From NCBI GenBank assembly GCA_963930775.1, contig OZ005700.1:1133476-1197475 (forward strand): a stretch of DNA of 64,000 bases. The letters run 5' to 3'. Shown piece by piece: positions 23,754 through 34,507 of this stretch (positions within the stretch are counted from its first letter, which is position 1; the number at the start of each line of letters is the position of its first letter). The DNA is from Cliona cf. orientalis (Eukaryota > Porifera > Demospongiae > Clionaida > Clionaidae). The notes below the pieces were generated by a model. The model saw nothing but the letters and a program-made list of their open reading frames with translations, searched no databases and had not been told where the DNA came from. The translations under genes and the position numbers were made by a program.

Positions 23754-24762
23754 ATGATGGCAACTAACTCCAAGAACAGTGTTAGCACTGGTAATACTGG
23801 TAGCTGGTTCTCAGTCAAGTCAGCAAAGTCAGCTGTGGAACAAATTCCCAAAACAAGAGCATGTCCATGGGTTGCTCAGTGGTTCACTATTCCACAGGCT
23901 ATACTCAAACCTGTGCAGATGGTGAGTTCTTTACCCCTTTTCTTTTATTTTGACTAATTTTTCCTCTCGACATTAAGGTTCTTGGGATCACTTCCGTGGT
24001 CTTAATGCTGCTCTGGGAGAGTGAGGATATCACCATTTCCAGCCTGAACAGAGGAACCATCGATTTTCGCAACGAGCTGCATGGTTTTGTGGGAATAAAC
24101 CTGCTCTCTGCCCTCTACTCCATAGGTATGGTTGTCCTTGGGATATCTGGACTCCATATATCTCCATTCTTGGTAATTTTTTTATCCACACAATTATTCT
24201 TAAATTTATAATGCATGATACTATTATTTTCCAGCAAGTACTGTTTGCAGGAGTGATGCTGGCAATGTGGGTCCTTGGTGCACCAACAATGAGTGCTAGT
24301 GTAGTTCAATTTGATAACAGTCTGTTTGCAAGGAGCAGAGATTTGGATACATTATATCTCCAGATCGCTACGGTTAGTATTATATAGCTATTTTTAACTC
24401 TACAGACCCCTTTTCATTTCATACTGATAAATAATTGATAATAGGGTTTGGGATTTGTCCTCCTGATGGCATTTGTTCTGGACATTCTACTGGCTTTCAT
24501 GCTGCTGCGCAGAGAGACTGACAACCCCAAGCAGCTATCCCAGGAACTGAATCTGTCCAGGAGTTCATTAATGGCAGTACGCAGTGGTAAGTCCTTTGCA
24601 GCTGCAACAGGGAGAAGCAAGTCTGCCAGTGTTGGATCATCATCAAAGACAACACAGGTTGGACCTGTTGATGAGACATCACCACTCAAGCAGAATGAGG
24701 AAGCCCCTGCTAACGAAGATGACGAGGGAGACCTCTCCTATGTATCCCTCCCAGGATACTAA
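23754..24762 (+). CDS. Four-transmembrane (tetraspan) membrane protein, unidentified
   Basis: Four exons join in frame to 272 aa: 23754-23921, 23978-24172, 24235-24372 and 24445-24762. Hydrophobic segments lie near residues 53-72 (VLGITSVVLMLLW), 88-115 (GINLLSALYSIGMVVLGISG), 122-142 (QVLFAGVMLAMWVLG) and 168-188 (LGFVLLMAFVLDILLAFMLL). The N-terminus and a Ser/Glu-rich C-terminal tail of about 80 residues would be cytosolic. The arrangement resembles MARVEL-type tetraspans (synaptogyrin, CMTM), but I do not recognise a diagnostic motif and leave it unnamed. Exon frames and splice sites are consistent. Confidence 0.72.
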
Positions 24763-24921
24763 CTTGACCACTGGCCTACAACTACTAATTAAGAGCCATA
24801 GTAGCGCATAATACCATCGCTATAATATTATTATTCTCGCTGACATAAACATTCTCATCAAAGAACATCCATTCTTGTTGCTGGCACACTATTAGTAGGT
24901 GGATATGTTCATTAACATAGT

Positions 24922-25887
24922 TCATTCATAGAGGGGGAATTCAAATGTCACATCTTTCCCTGTCAACTTCTTATAGATGGCTGAAAATACATCAACCTAA
25001 ACACACAATTAATGGCCAATGAATTTCAATACATGCAAAATCTGTTATAATACCTTGTGCTCCAATGTGGTCTGTTGACTTTTATCAAGATGACTGTATA
25101 AGGGGAAAGGGGAATAAATCAACGCAAATCTTATCGGCTTAATAATGAACATACACTTTGATTAGCCTGGTTCCATCCAATTTCACTCTTATTCTCTTGC
25201 CTACTATTTCAGCAGGATACACTAGATCTTCTAGAATGGCATCATGCACCGCCGTCAGTGTCCGACTGCATTGAGAGTACAACAATCAAGAAAAAGTGAG
25301 AAGGTGCTAGTGTGCACTAAATAGAAATGTCGACCCTTTACCAGGCACTGACCTTCTGGGTCTGAGCTGCTTTTGCCTGGTTCGCTGCTTCCTTTTGGGC
25401 TTGGGCAGGATGCGACGCTGGGCTATGAACACCACTGGCCTCCCACTGAACTTCTTTTCCAGTTCACGAACTAGTCTCGGCTAGATCAAAGCATCAAGTC
25501 CCAATTAACAACCTACACACACATATACAACTGGTAGAGTTTAATACCTGGATTTTTTGGAAAGTCTTCTGCTGAGGCACAGGCACCTGTATGCATATTG
25601 CCTTTTTCCCAGCAGCGTCTATTTCTTTAGCACCCGTGAAGAAGACTTCACGAAGACTAGCTCTGATGTCGGCATTCGACTCAACGTCCAATAGGGCCTG
25701 CACAGATATACACACTTCTCTTATCACTACCAACGAACAGGATAGTATTATACGTATTTTAATAGTAATCAGATAGCGTCTACTGGTATTCCTGCTCTCC
25801 TGTACTAACCTGAGACACGGATTGTTCAAATGCATCCAACTGTTCTCCTCCCGGTTTCAGGATCTTTGTAGCGCCCGAGTAGGCCAT
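24922..25887 (-). CDS. RPS7: Small-subunit ribosomal protein eS7
   Basis: Component of the 40S ribosomal subunit. Six exons join in frame to 193 aa (human 194): 25887-25810, 25697-25548, 25480-25353, 25265-25155, 25093-25054 and 24996-24922. Diagnostic stretches are [97 protein letters not shown] and [17 protein letters not shown]. The start [20 protein letters not shown] aligns with the normal N-terminus. The introns (60-170 bp) could host snoRNAs as in other ribosomal protein genes, but I did not identify C/D or H/ACA boxes. Confidence 0.95.
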
Positions 25888-26221
25888 CTGATAAGGTACC
25901 ATGAAAAAGAAGACATTTAACTATCTGTTAGGGACTAGTATGCATCTTTATGATATTGTCAGAAAGCATACTCAATGGATTCATCACACACCTTCTCTGC
26001 CTTCCCCAGACGTCCACGCGGATAAGAGAGAGAATGTTTGTGCGCATGCTCACTTATGTGCCGCAGCACCGTGAGACCCCTCCTCTCAAAATTAATCTTT
26101 GCGCGAAGTTATTCCCTGGTGGTGGATAATAATAAACAATCTGCTATACAAGTATATATTAGACAACAACAATAATAGTACTTTAATGTTTTGATTAATA
26201 TCATAGATACAAAATCTGCAG
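25888..26221 (-). promoter_or_regulatory. RPS7 upstream region
   Basis: The 333 bp between the RPS7 start and the 3' end of permuted-papain copy A should hold the RPS7 promoter and a pyrimidine-rich 5' leader. An NRF-1-like half-perfect site (TGCGCATGCTCA, 26041-26052) lies about 155 bp upstream of the ATG. Confidence 0.5.
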
Positions 26222-28230
26222 TTATGGTTGGGGAAGCTTTAGTTCCACATACTCTTCTGGCTCTAATTTACCAAGCTTTAACTTCAGCTTGTAATCTCGA
26301 GCACTTGAGAAATCATCCGGAGTGAACTCGGAAGAGAGCTTTGTTGCATCCAAAATGCCCATACGCTTGTAAGCTTCAGCCACCAGCTCTGAGCAGAACA
26401 AACTTGATAGATCCTCTTCTTCATTTTCAAGAAAGCTCAAGTATTTTCCATCAAAAGAAGAGCAAATCATCTCAAACTTGTTCTTTTCGTAGGGTCTCCC
26501 TTGCACTTCTTTACGGAATCGAAGTAATTCTTTGTACATCTTTTCACGTTGCTCATCACTGATTCCTGTGAGCCTGCGGAAAGCGGCATAGTTGTTCCAC
26601 CCAGAATAGAGTTGGTATCGAATCGGAAGCAACTCAACTCCTTGGGTGACCTTACCAGACCTAACATCAACTAGACCTGCAAATTCAATAATTTTATTAG
26701 CATGATGATAATAATGGAATACTATAAGTATGCTGATATATAATAATTGAGCGTATATTATTATTATCATCCGGCCTGCAAACCCGGCTAGACAAGGAAA
26801 TATGTTACCATACTACCAAGAAGCCTCCCATTAGCTACTGAACCTACATTGTGATTCTGACCTTCAATTTTCTTTCACTGCAAGGGCTATTGTATAAAGT
26901 CATAAATATTTGCCACTTTATTGCACCATGCAGGAAGTATGGACAATTGCTAATTGTTTGGTATTAGAGAGTGCATGGTGTTTTGATAACTGGAGCATGT
27001 AATCACCCTACATGAGATCAGTCAACAGCTACCTTCAGCACAATAATAATATTATATTCATATAGTAGCTACTGGTACAGCCCCTAATCGTTCTTAGATC
27101 AGCTACCTCAGCAAATTAATTAGAGTATTCATACAATCATACCACACACAAGTGCTACTTCAGCACATTGTAATGATAATAATTATTCACAGATTATACT
27201 GACCCTCCCCCTCAATAAGTATTATGGCATACCAGTTTTGTTGGTGTTAGATTCCCACGCCATCAGCTCAGTAGTATACTTCGATCTTATGACCTAATCA
27301 GTAATCAAATGAAGATTAAGCAAAAGTGAAGTACCATAATATTATTTAACATGTACACCTACAATTGCAACATGGGAAAATTGACCACCGTCAAATAATT
27401 TTATCACAGCTCCAGAGTTTGTCACACCAGAAAGGAGCATTATGTCTCCAGTGTTGAGTGTGCTAGCAATGTCATCATATGGAACAGGTGTTATACCCGA
27501 TGGAGGATCCATTTGGCTCTTTCTACGTTAAAAAAAAATCATAAAACCTTGTACTTAGTCCAATTCCTATAACTTACAGTAGTTGGTGAAGCAGGGGTGG
27601 GTCACCACTAACTAGAGGCCCAGGTTTTAAGGGAGGAAGCTTCAAACTCTTTGCTTCCCTTAATTTCAAGCACTGCTGCAGCATGTGAGGGGAGACTCGA
27701 GAGGGATCTCCCTCAAATATTGGACGATCAGTTGTGGAGACTGATTTGGACAGATGGCTATAAAATTGGGCCACCATAAAAGCACCAACCAGTGCACTTC
27801 GTGCTTCATCCGATTCAGCGTTAGCAATGGCATCCTGCTCATCATCAGAGAAAGTGGATTTTTGAACCTCTTCTGCAAGTTCCATCATTTTATTGATGGG
27901 AACTTCACTGCAAGCTCTAGACTCCAAGTGCCTTACGAGCACCCTCTCATAGTCTCCATAGAAGATCCTATTCACTGCAGTAGTAGTGTGAGCTTCTCTC
28001 CGGGCTAAAGTTTTCTCCTTGGGCAAAGGTTTTGTCCTGCCTTTCAGAAGAAGCAGTGGAAAGTCGGGATCATCTTGAGGGTGCTGAATGAATACAGCAA
28101 AGTTGGGGGTTTTCTGTCCCTTGCGGTAGAGCACGGCTAGATCGCCAGATGCAATAGTTTCTTCAATCTCGGAGTATTCGAATAATTGTTCAGCCGACTG
28201 CTGCTCTGGCTTTGGTAGACAGCACCCCAT
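26222..28230 (-). CDS. Two-domain permuted papain-fold protein, copy A
   Basis: Four exons: 28230-27578, 27522-27363, 27293-27233 and 26676-26222; 442 aa. The C-terminal domain has the hallmarks of YiiX-type (C92-like) permuted papain hydrolases: NTGDIMLLSG, QFSHVAIV (His268), GRPYE and LFCSELVAEAYKRMG (Cys386). The N-terminal domain (about 30-200) is a diverged duplicate, here with NFAVFI in place of the His motif and SALVGAFMVAQFY in place of the Cys motif, so it is probably inactive. The start MGCCLPKP at 28230 fits N-myristoylation plus palmitoylation; an upstream in-frame ATG at 28305 would bury it. It is one of three tandem paralogues with identical intron phases. The substrate is unknown. 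Family relatives cleave amide or ester bonds of peptides or lipids. Confidence 0.82.
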
Positions 28231-28433
28231 ACTGATGGGTATGACCAGATCGTCCTTGCTTGTACGCGCATCAGAACTCTCGATGATAACAACGCGCATG
28301 CTCACTAACTCGATGCGCGAACGCGAACGGTACGAGTATCACATGATGATCACGTAAAAATCACATGACATTTCATTGACGGACACTCTCTTTGCTAGTG
28401 CTTTGTTGAAGTGTTTTGGACCAGAAATAACCA
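28231..28433. promoter_or_regulatory. Shared copy A / NDUFS5 promoter
   Basis: 203 bp lie between divergent start codons. It contains CGCGCATGCTCA (28293-28304), one half of an NRF-1-type palindrome, and a CACGTA/CACATGA-rich segment. NRF-1 regulation would suit the respiratory gene NDUFS5. Confidence 0.55.
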
Positions 28434-28759
28434 ATGGTATCTGGCCACGGTGCCCGGCATGGGAGGGGAAGGTGCTTCACGCTGTGGAGGGACTTTATGA
28501 AGTGTATTGCCGCCGAAGGAACCTACGGGATGAACGTGTGTAGGGAAGAAAGAGACGACTATATGGAGTGCTTGCACCACACAAAATTAGTGAGTGGTCC
28601 GCATAATTTAAAATTTAAATATCGTCTGTGTGGGTTGGGTGTAGTCTACTGATGCCTCTATCCATGCATTTACACATGCAGCACAGGAGACTGGAAACCA
28701 TTAAGCTGCAAAAAGAGAAACTTGTAAAGGAGGGGAAATGGCCTCCTAAAGATAGTTGA
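28434..28759 (+). CDS. NDUFS5: NADH dehydrogenase (complex I) subunit NDUFS5
   Basis: Accessory subunit of respiratory complex I facing the intermembrane space. Two exons (28434-28589 and 28682-28759) encode 77 aa. It has the twin CX9C motif of the CHCH fold: CFTLWRDFMKC and CREERDDYMEC, oxidised by the MIA40 pathway. The tail (RRLETIKLQKEKLVKEGKW, PP) matches the NDUFS5 ending TIRKQRDKLIKEGKY. The N-terminus is shorter than in human (106 aa). Other CX9C proteins are possible, but the tail favours NDUFS5. Confidence 0.85.
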
Positions 28760-28962
28760 CTGCAGGCATTGTGATAGGTGTATATCTAAATCTGAAGTTG
28801 TCCATATCATCTGTGCATCTGTGTTTAGTACATTAAGCTAATAATTTTACCAGTATTTATATATAAAATACATGTACATCTCACATGGCTACGTTGTGTT
28901 TAGCATGCATACACCTATGAACTATCTACACGAAAGTCCACGGATTAAGTCTTGATTTGGAT

Positions 28963-30940
28963 TCAAGGTTTCTCAAATTTGAGCTCAATGTAGACCTCAG
29001 GCTCCAATTTACCAAAGTTGAGGGTCAGCTTGGAGTCACGAGCACTTGAAAAGTCATCCGGAGTAAACTCGTTGGATAGCTTGTCTGTTTTCAAGATTCC
29101 CATACGCTTGTAAGCTTCGGCCACCAACTCGGAGCAGAACAGGCTGGACAAATCCTCGTGCGAATTACGTAAAAAGCTCAAGTATTCCTCCTGAAAATCT
29201 AGGGCAGAGCGAGCTAGTTCCAAGTCACTCGTTTCATAGGGGCGGCCTTGCATTTCTTTACGAAACTTGAGTAGATCCTTGTACATCTGCTCGCGTTTCT
29301 CGTCATCGACTCCAGTCAGCCTGCGGACAGCAACTCTCTCATACCACCCGGAGTAGATTTGGTGGCGCAGAGGCAGCAGCTCCACACCACGTACAACCTT
29401 TCCAGACTCAACGTCTACAAGACCTGCATAAATCAAAAGTATACCCCAGTTTGTTTTATCCTAAGTGGAGTTAATATTCATAGAGATTGCATAAAGGTGT
29501 ATTCATAGACTCTTTTAGAGGTGACCTTAGTTTGCAAGCATAGCACTAGTAAAAGTATCAGCTCACCTGCCCTGTTGGTACTTGATTGAAAGATCATCAG
29601 TTGTGTAGTATGCAGAAATTTGAGCACCTGACCATGTCATAAGGAAAAGGCATAGCAAGATCAATGATGCCAGTATAATAATTTTAAGAATGACTCACGA
29701 TTCCAACATGAGAGAACTGGGAATCGTCAAAGAGTTTGATGATGGCTCCCGAGTTAGTAGCACCGGATAGCAAAATGATATCTCCCGTGTTGAATGTGCT
29801 AGCAACGGTATCCAAGGGAACAACTGTTATCTCTGGTGGCGGGCGAATCCCTTTACTGTGTATTACAACATTGTGTGTGTGGGTGTGTAGATGGGAGTAT
29901 TGTAACACTGTACATCAGTAACATGACAATGTCATGTCATAGTGAATTACAGTGGAACCTCGCTTAATGGACACCCCTCAACGGCGGACACCTGCGATAT
30001 AACGGACAATTCTGAATGTCCAGATTGTATTTCCATAGACTTCAATATATTCAAACCTCCTCAACAGCAGACACCCTGCTATTCCGTATAACGGACACTT
30101 ATTTTGGTCCTATTCGAGCCTGCGCAATAGTGAACAATGTACCTTGCATAACGGACAGTTAGGCCACACCCACCATCAAAATCAGTAAGTTTCAGCGACA
30201 GTAAAGCCGACTTACACAACTTACACAATTCTGTCAAACAATGGAGCTTCACCAGTGGCAAGAGGACCAGGTTTCGTAGCAGGGAGCTTGATGCCTTCAG
30301 GCTTGGACAACTTCAAGCAGTCCTGAAGCATGTCAGGAGTAACTCGGGTGGGGTCTCCGCTGAATATGGGGTCAGAGGTCGCTGGCATGAGCTGGTAAAA
30401 GTGGGCAACCATGAGAGTGCTGACTAGGGCGCTCCTGGCATCTTCTGATTCAGCTTTCTCAATGGCGTCTAACTCGTAGTCGGAGAAAGGAATTTTCTGC
30501 ACTTTCTCCACATTCTCCAACACTTTGTCAATGGGGAACACATCATCGGTCAGTATATGCCGAACATGCACCTTTATGTAGTCCCCATAGAAGATCCTGT
30601 TGATGGCGGAAGTAGTGTGAGCCTCCCTTCCCAGAGTCTTGTCGAATTTTTCCAACGACAAAGGCTTTGATTTGCCCTTTACCAGCAGCAGGGGGAAGTC
30701 TGGATCTTCCTTGGCGTGCTGAACAAAGACCCCATAGTGTGGCTGTTTCCATTCGGCTCGATACAGTATAGCCAGGTCACCAGTTGCGATACTCTCTACA
30801 ATTTCAGAGTATTCTACCTCAGTGACAGCAGGAGGTTCGCTGCCCAGGTCCTGGGTTGGCTTGGCTGTGGCTCCATCGGAACCAGCCCCTCCACTGGTTC
30901 TAGTGCCTGATCCGTTACTCCTTGAAAACAGACTTCCCAT
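28963..30940 (-). CDS. Two-domain permuted papain-fold protein, copy B
   Basis: Four exons: 30940-30225, 29855-29699, 29627-29567 and 29423-28963; 464 aa. Same architecture as copies A and C. The C-terminal domain has NTGDIILLSGATNSG, QFSHVGI (His288), GRPYE and LFCSELVAEAYKRMG (Cys408). The N-terminal duplicate keeps His in HYGVFV but has Ser in the Cys position (SALVSTLMVAHFY). The start MGSLFSRSNGSG is an N-myristoylation consensus (Met-Gly, Ser at position 6). Intron phases 2, 0 and 1 and the 61-nt third exon are identical to the other copies. Intron 1 contains a pogo-like repeat. Enzymatic role and substrate are unknown. Confidence 0.83.
29950..30175. mobile_element. Pogo/Tigger-like repeat fragment in copy B intron 1
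   Basis: It starts TA-CAGTGGAACCTCGCTTAATG, a typical pogo/Tigger terminal sequence next to a TA dinucleotide. It contains three internal repeats of TAACGGACA (near 30000, 30088 and 30149). A matching right end was not found, so it looks truncated or diverged. It is non-coding. Confidence 0.5.
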
Positions 30941-31486
30941 GGCAGTGCTGAATCAGATGATCTGGGTTGCATGTTGGTATTTATAATAATATTATCATTG
31001 TAAACCAAGGTATTTTCAATAATAAATACTTTAGAGTGTGGTCAACAGCACAGATTGAAGCATTATAGCTAGTTTACTACTACCACTACAATCAACTTAC
31101 CGATTAATAGCAGCTATATGGTGCCTGCACGGAGAAGCGTTCTGTTCTGTGCCACACCTAAATCGTGAATGCGTTTATATAGCTGGCACAGCACGCGTAG
31201 TTATATAAAGGCAGTGTCGACTTTGATGTGGGCGTGTAACTGGGCAACTAAATGTAGATCTACTAGAATGTGCCTGAGCCCATATAATATGCACAATACC
31301 CACTACACATACTGACTCCAAACAGAAGATTTATAACTATTGCTAGGCAATGGAACAACATGTACAGTGATAGACTGAGCATTAAAGAATGATGAGAGGT
31401 AATCAAAATCATGTCCAAAAATCAAGAATCAAAGACAAGTGAAATCTTAAAAGGATAGAGACCAAAATTGTCATCACAGTACCACA
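30941..31486. other. Spacer between permuted-papain copies B and C
   Basis: 545 bp containing the copy B upstream region and the copy C 3' region. AT-rich, with no ORF of note. It should hold the copy B promoter. Confidence 0.5.
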
Positions 31487-33578
31487 TTAGTACAGGCTAA
31501 TCTGGCGATCAAAAGGAGATCCAAAATCAAACTTTAACTCGATGTACACTTCCGGCTCAAGAGTGCCAAAGTTCAATTTCAGTGCTGAATCACGGGCGCT
31601 GGAGAAATCATCAGGGGTAAACTCATTAGAGTATTTCGTTGTGTTGAGCACCCCCATACGCTTGTAAGCTTCAGCCACCAACTCGGAACAGAACAAGCTC
31701 GATAAATCTTCATGGGTGTTGCGTAAAAAGCTCAAGTATTTCTCTTGAGCATCAACGGCAGAGAGAATAAGTTCTATCGTATTCTTTTCGTACGGTCGAC
31801 CTTGCACCTCCTTACGAAAGAGGAGAAGCTGCTCGTACATTTCTGCACGCTGTTTGTCATCGATTCCGGTCAGTCTGCGAACAGCAACTCTGTTATACCA
31901 GCCAGAGAACACCTTGAGACTGAGAGGAACTAACTCCACACCTTTACGAACCTTGCCAGACTCAATATCAACAAGACCTGCAGATGCGAGGGGAGGGAGA
32001 GAGAGCATATGAATGAAACAACATACATGTATCATCCTTCAATACTTGAATCAGCAAGAGTCTACTGCTTTATTGGCCTGTCACACATACCTGCTTTGTT
32101 TGTACTGGCCTCCCAAATCAGCAACTGGGTGGTGTATTTGGATTTGAGCACCTACAGTGAATACAAGTTGAATGGTCAATCTTCTAGCATAGGTTCCCTC
32201 TATTGATCATCTATTCAACCACAGCATGGTATAGTAACACTTGTATCTTATCAACGTACTAGTCCAACATGAGAGAACTGTGAGTTGTCAAAGAACTTGA
32301 TGATGGCCCCAGAGCTGGTGGCACCAGAAAACAAGACCAAGTCTCCCGTGTTGAGTGTGTTTACAACACTGCTGTACGGCACTGTTGTTATCTCAGGGGG
32401 CGGACGGATACCCTCACTGTATGTGTGCAAGTAAATAATAATATTATTATTATGGCACTGTCGTTATCTCAGGGGGCAGACGGATACTCCCGCTTTGTGT
32501 AGGTGTATGTTTATGGTAGTTACCCATCACATGCCAGAGGAACCGTGCTAATGCCAAGCTGACACAAAATGCATTCCAGGAAGGTACCTCTATCCTGTAC
32601 TTTGCCCTTACATAGACTAGACCCCGTAATATTTCTTTGTCCTGTTGGGATCAACTTACACTAGTAGAGAGAGTAGGGGAGGATCCCCTGAAGCCACAGG
32701 TCCAACTCTCGGTGGCGGTAGCTTGATGTAGACGGGTTCCTCCAGATCCAAGTGAGTTTCGAGCGTATCCGGGCTGACTTTAGACGGCTCACCGTTGAGA
32801 AATCCTAACTGGTTATAGAAGTGGGCCACCATGTACGTGCACACCACTGCACTCCTCTCTTGGTCATTTTTGGTGGATCTTATCACCTCCAATTCTTTCT
32901 CGCTGAAGGGGGTATTTTGAACCTGCTTGAGGTACTCTGTTATGTTTCGGCACAGATTATCATCACTTTGAGGCACATTCAGGCGTCTAATGGCCACTCT
33001 CTCATAATCGCCGTAGAATATCCTAGTCACGGCAGATACAAGGTGGGCTTCTCGTGCTGAAGCCTTGAATTTCTCGATGGGCAATGGTCTAGTTCTACCC
33101 TTCACCAGCAGCAAAGGAAAGTGAGGGTCGCATTTCGAATTATCGAGAAAAATTGCAAAGTGTGGTATGTTTTGTCCTTCACGAAAGAGCACAGCTAGGT
33201 CACCAGTCTTTATTGTCTCCTCGATCTTGTAGAATTTAACTGGCTTCTTCTCCAAGCCACTGCTGATGCTGCTAACAGATCCATGCCGCTCCTCGCTCAA
33301 AAGATGTTTACCAACCTGCAATATTTAATATTCACACGATACCAAAGTAACCATTATGCAATTATTACTTAATTTGATTATTACACAATACAGCTGTAAT
33401 TACTCACTGGATACGCCATTGGCTCTTGAGCAGACTCTCCATCTTTGATATCCACTGGTGTCTGTACCCTGCCAAGATCGTCGACAACTTTGACCTTGGC
33501 GTCACTGTCGGATGGTTTTCTGACAGGTTGCTTTGGTAGGCCAGTAGAATTTCTTCGTCTTGAATGTGAATTCCCCAT
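31487..33578 (-). CDS. Two-domain permuted papain-fold protein, copy C
   Basis: Five exons: 33578-33408, 33315-32660, 32416-32260, 32151-32091 and 31977-31487; 511 aa. An extra first exon gives MGNSHSRRRNSTG, again an N-myristoylation start, then a charged linker. The C-terminal domain has NTGDLVLFSGATSSG, QFSHVGL (His325), GRPYE and LFCSELVAEAYKRMG (Cys445). The N-terminal duplicate keeps both positions: HFAIFL, and SAVVCTYMVAHFYNQLG with a Cys (codon 32839-32841) that aligns exactly with the C-terminal catalytic Cys. This copy could therefore have two active sites. Its start lies 8 bp after the stop of the predicted upstream ORF 33587-34243. Confidence 0.82.
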
Positions 33579-33586
33579 GACAATAA

Positions 33587-34243
33587 TTAGCATACCATAG
33601 GCTGATCTGTGGGGAATTAATACGTGATAATGAACAACCATGATCATAGGTGCTACTATGCCCCTCAAAAGCAATATTATCGAAACACTGGGGGGTAGGC
33701 CAGGGGATGATAATAGCATTAGTACTGCTATAGGAAATGTTGTAACAAAGCCTTACAAAGCTCAGCCGTGGACATCCTAAAGTCATGTAAATGTTCACAG
33801 GGAAGAAGCAGGAACTTTGCCCCTGACAGTTAAAATGGCTACATGTAGACACCCCTCTTTGACCCTTTCTCTTTCTCTCTCTCACTTTCAAATATTTTTT
33901 TATACATGTACCTTCTTGCCAAAGGCCCTGGAACTCTAATTGCGTCCCGAAATCTCCTACACGCTTCTCTGAATATCTGTAGACCTTCTTTTTCTAATTC
34001 CAGACCGTATCTTAGCGTATTCTCGACTTCCAACGTTTCGTAGGCCGACTCTCCAACTCTTGTTATCACAGGACCCAAGCGACTACATACTAAGTATACG
34101 GTGACGACCGTCAACAATACGGTTCCCAATTTGGGGCGTATACGTGAGAGGATTTTGAGGTGTTTTCTCAGCAAATACCCCGAATTCTTGGATTGAAGTC
34201 GGACGGATGACAGTATCTCGAAGGCGACCAGTCCAACAGGCAT
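33587..34243 (-). CDS. Small single-pass membrane protein, unidentified
   Basis: Main exon 34243-33912 (MPVGLVAFEILSSVRLQSK ...) has one TM helix (TVLLTVVTVYLVC, about residues 47-60) and an amphipathic helix. Two short exons with consensus splice sites (33776-33757 and 33606-33587) keep frame and end at TAA, giving 123 aa. I do not recognise it. The last exon also contains the start codon of permuted-papain copy C, so this could be an upstream cistron or alternative 5' exon of that gene. The first exon is fairly likely. The two short exons are tentative. Confidence 0.45.
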
Positions 34244-34507
34244 CTTGACTTCGAATTCAGACTCTGGTTAGAATCTTGACTTGACTCAAAAACGCTCTAG
34301 TACACAATTGAATTTGGTGCTTTCTCACTCTTGGCTCACAGGTCCCATGATAGTTCATAGTTCCGCCATAACTCAATAATAAAACATGACACGTAACACC
34401 ATGCCAACATTGCGTCATAGTGCACTAACTAAAATTTTTTGGACATTCCCGCGCGCGGGTAAAGGTCGACGTCGCGACTCAAGGCGCCTTTTTGGTGGGA
34501 ATATCTG
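34244..34507. promoter_or_regulatory. Divergent promoter region, small TM gene / RNASEH1
   Basis: 264 bp between start codons, containing a CCCGCGCGCGGG palindrome at about 34449-34458 and CG-rich flanks. No NRF-1-type site is present. Confidence 0.5.
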
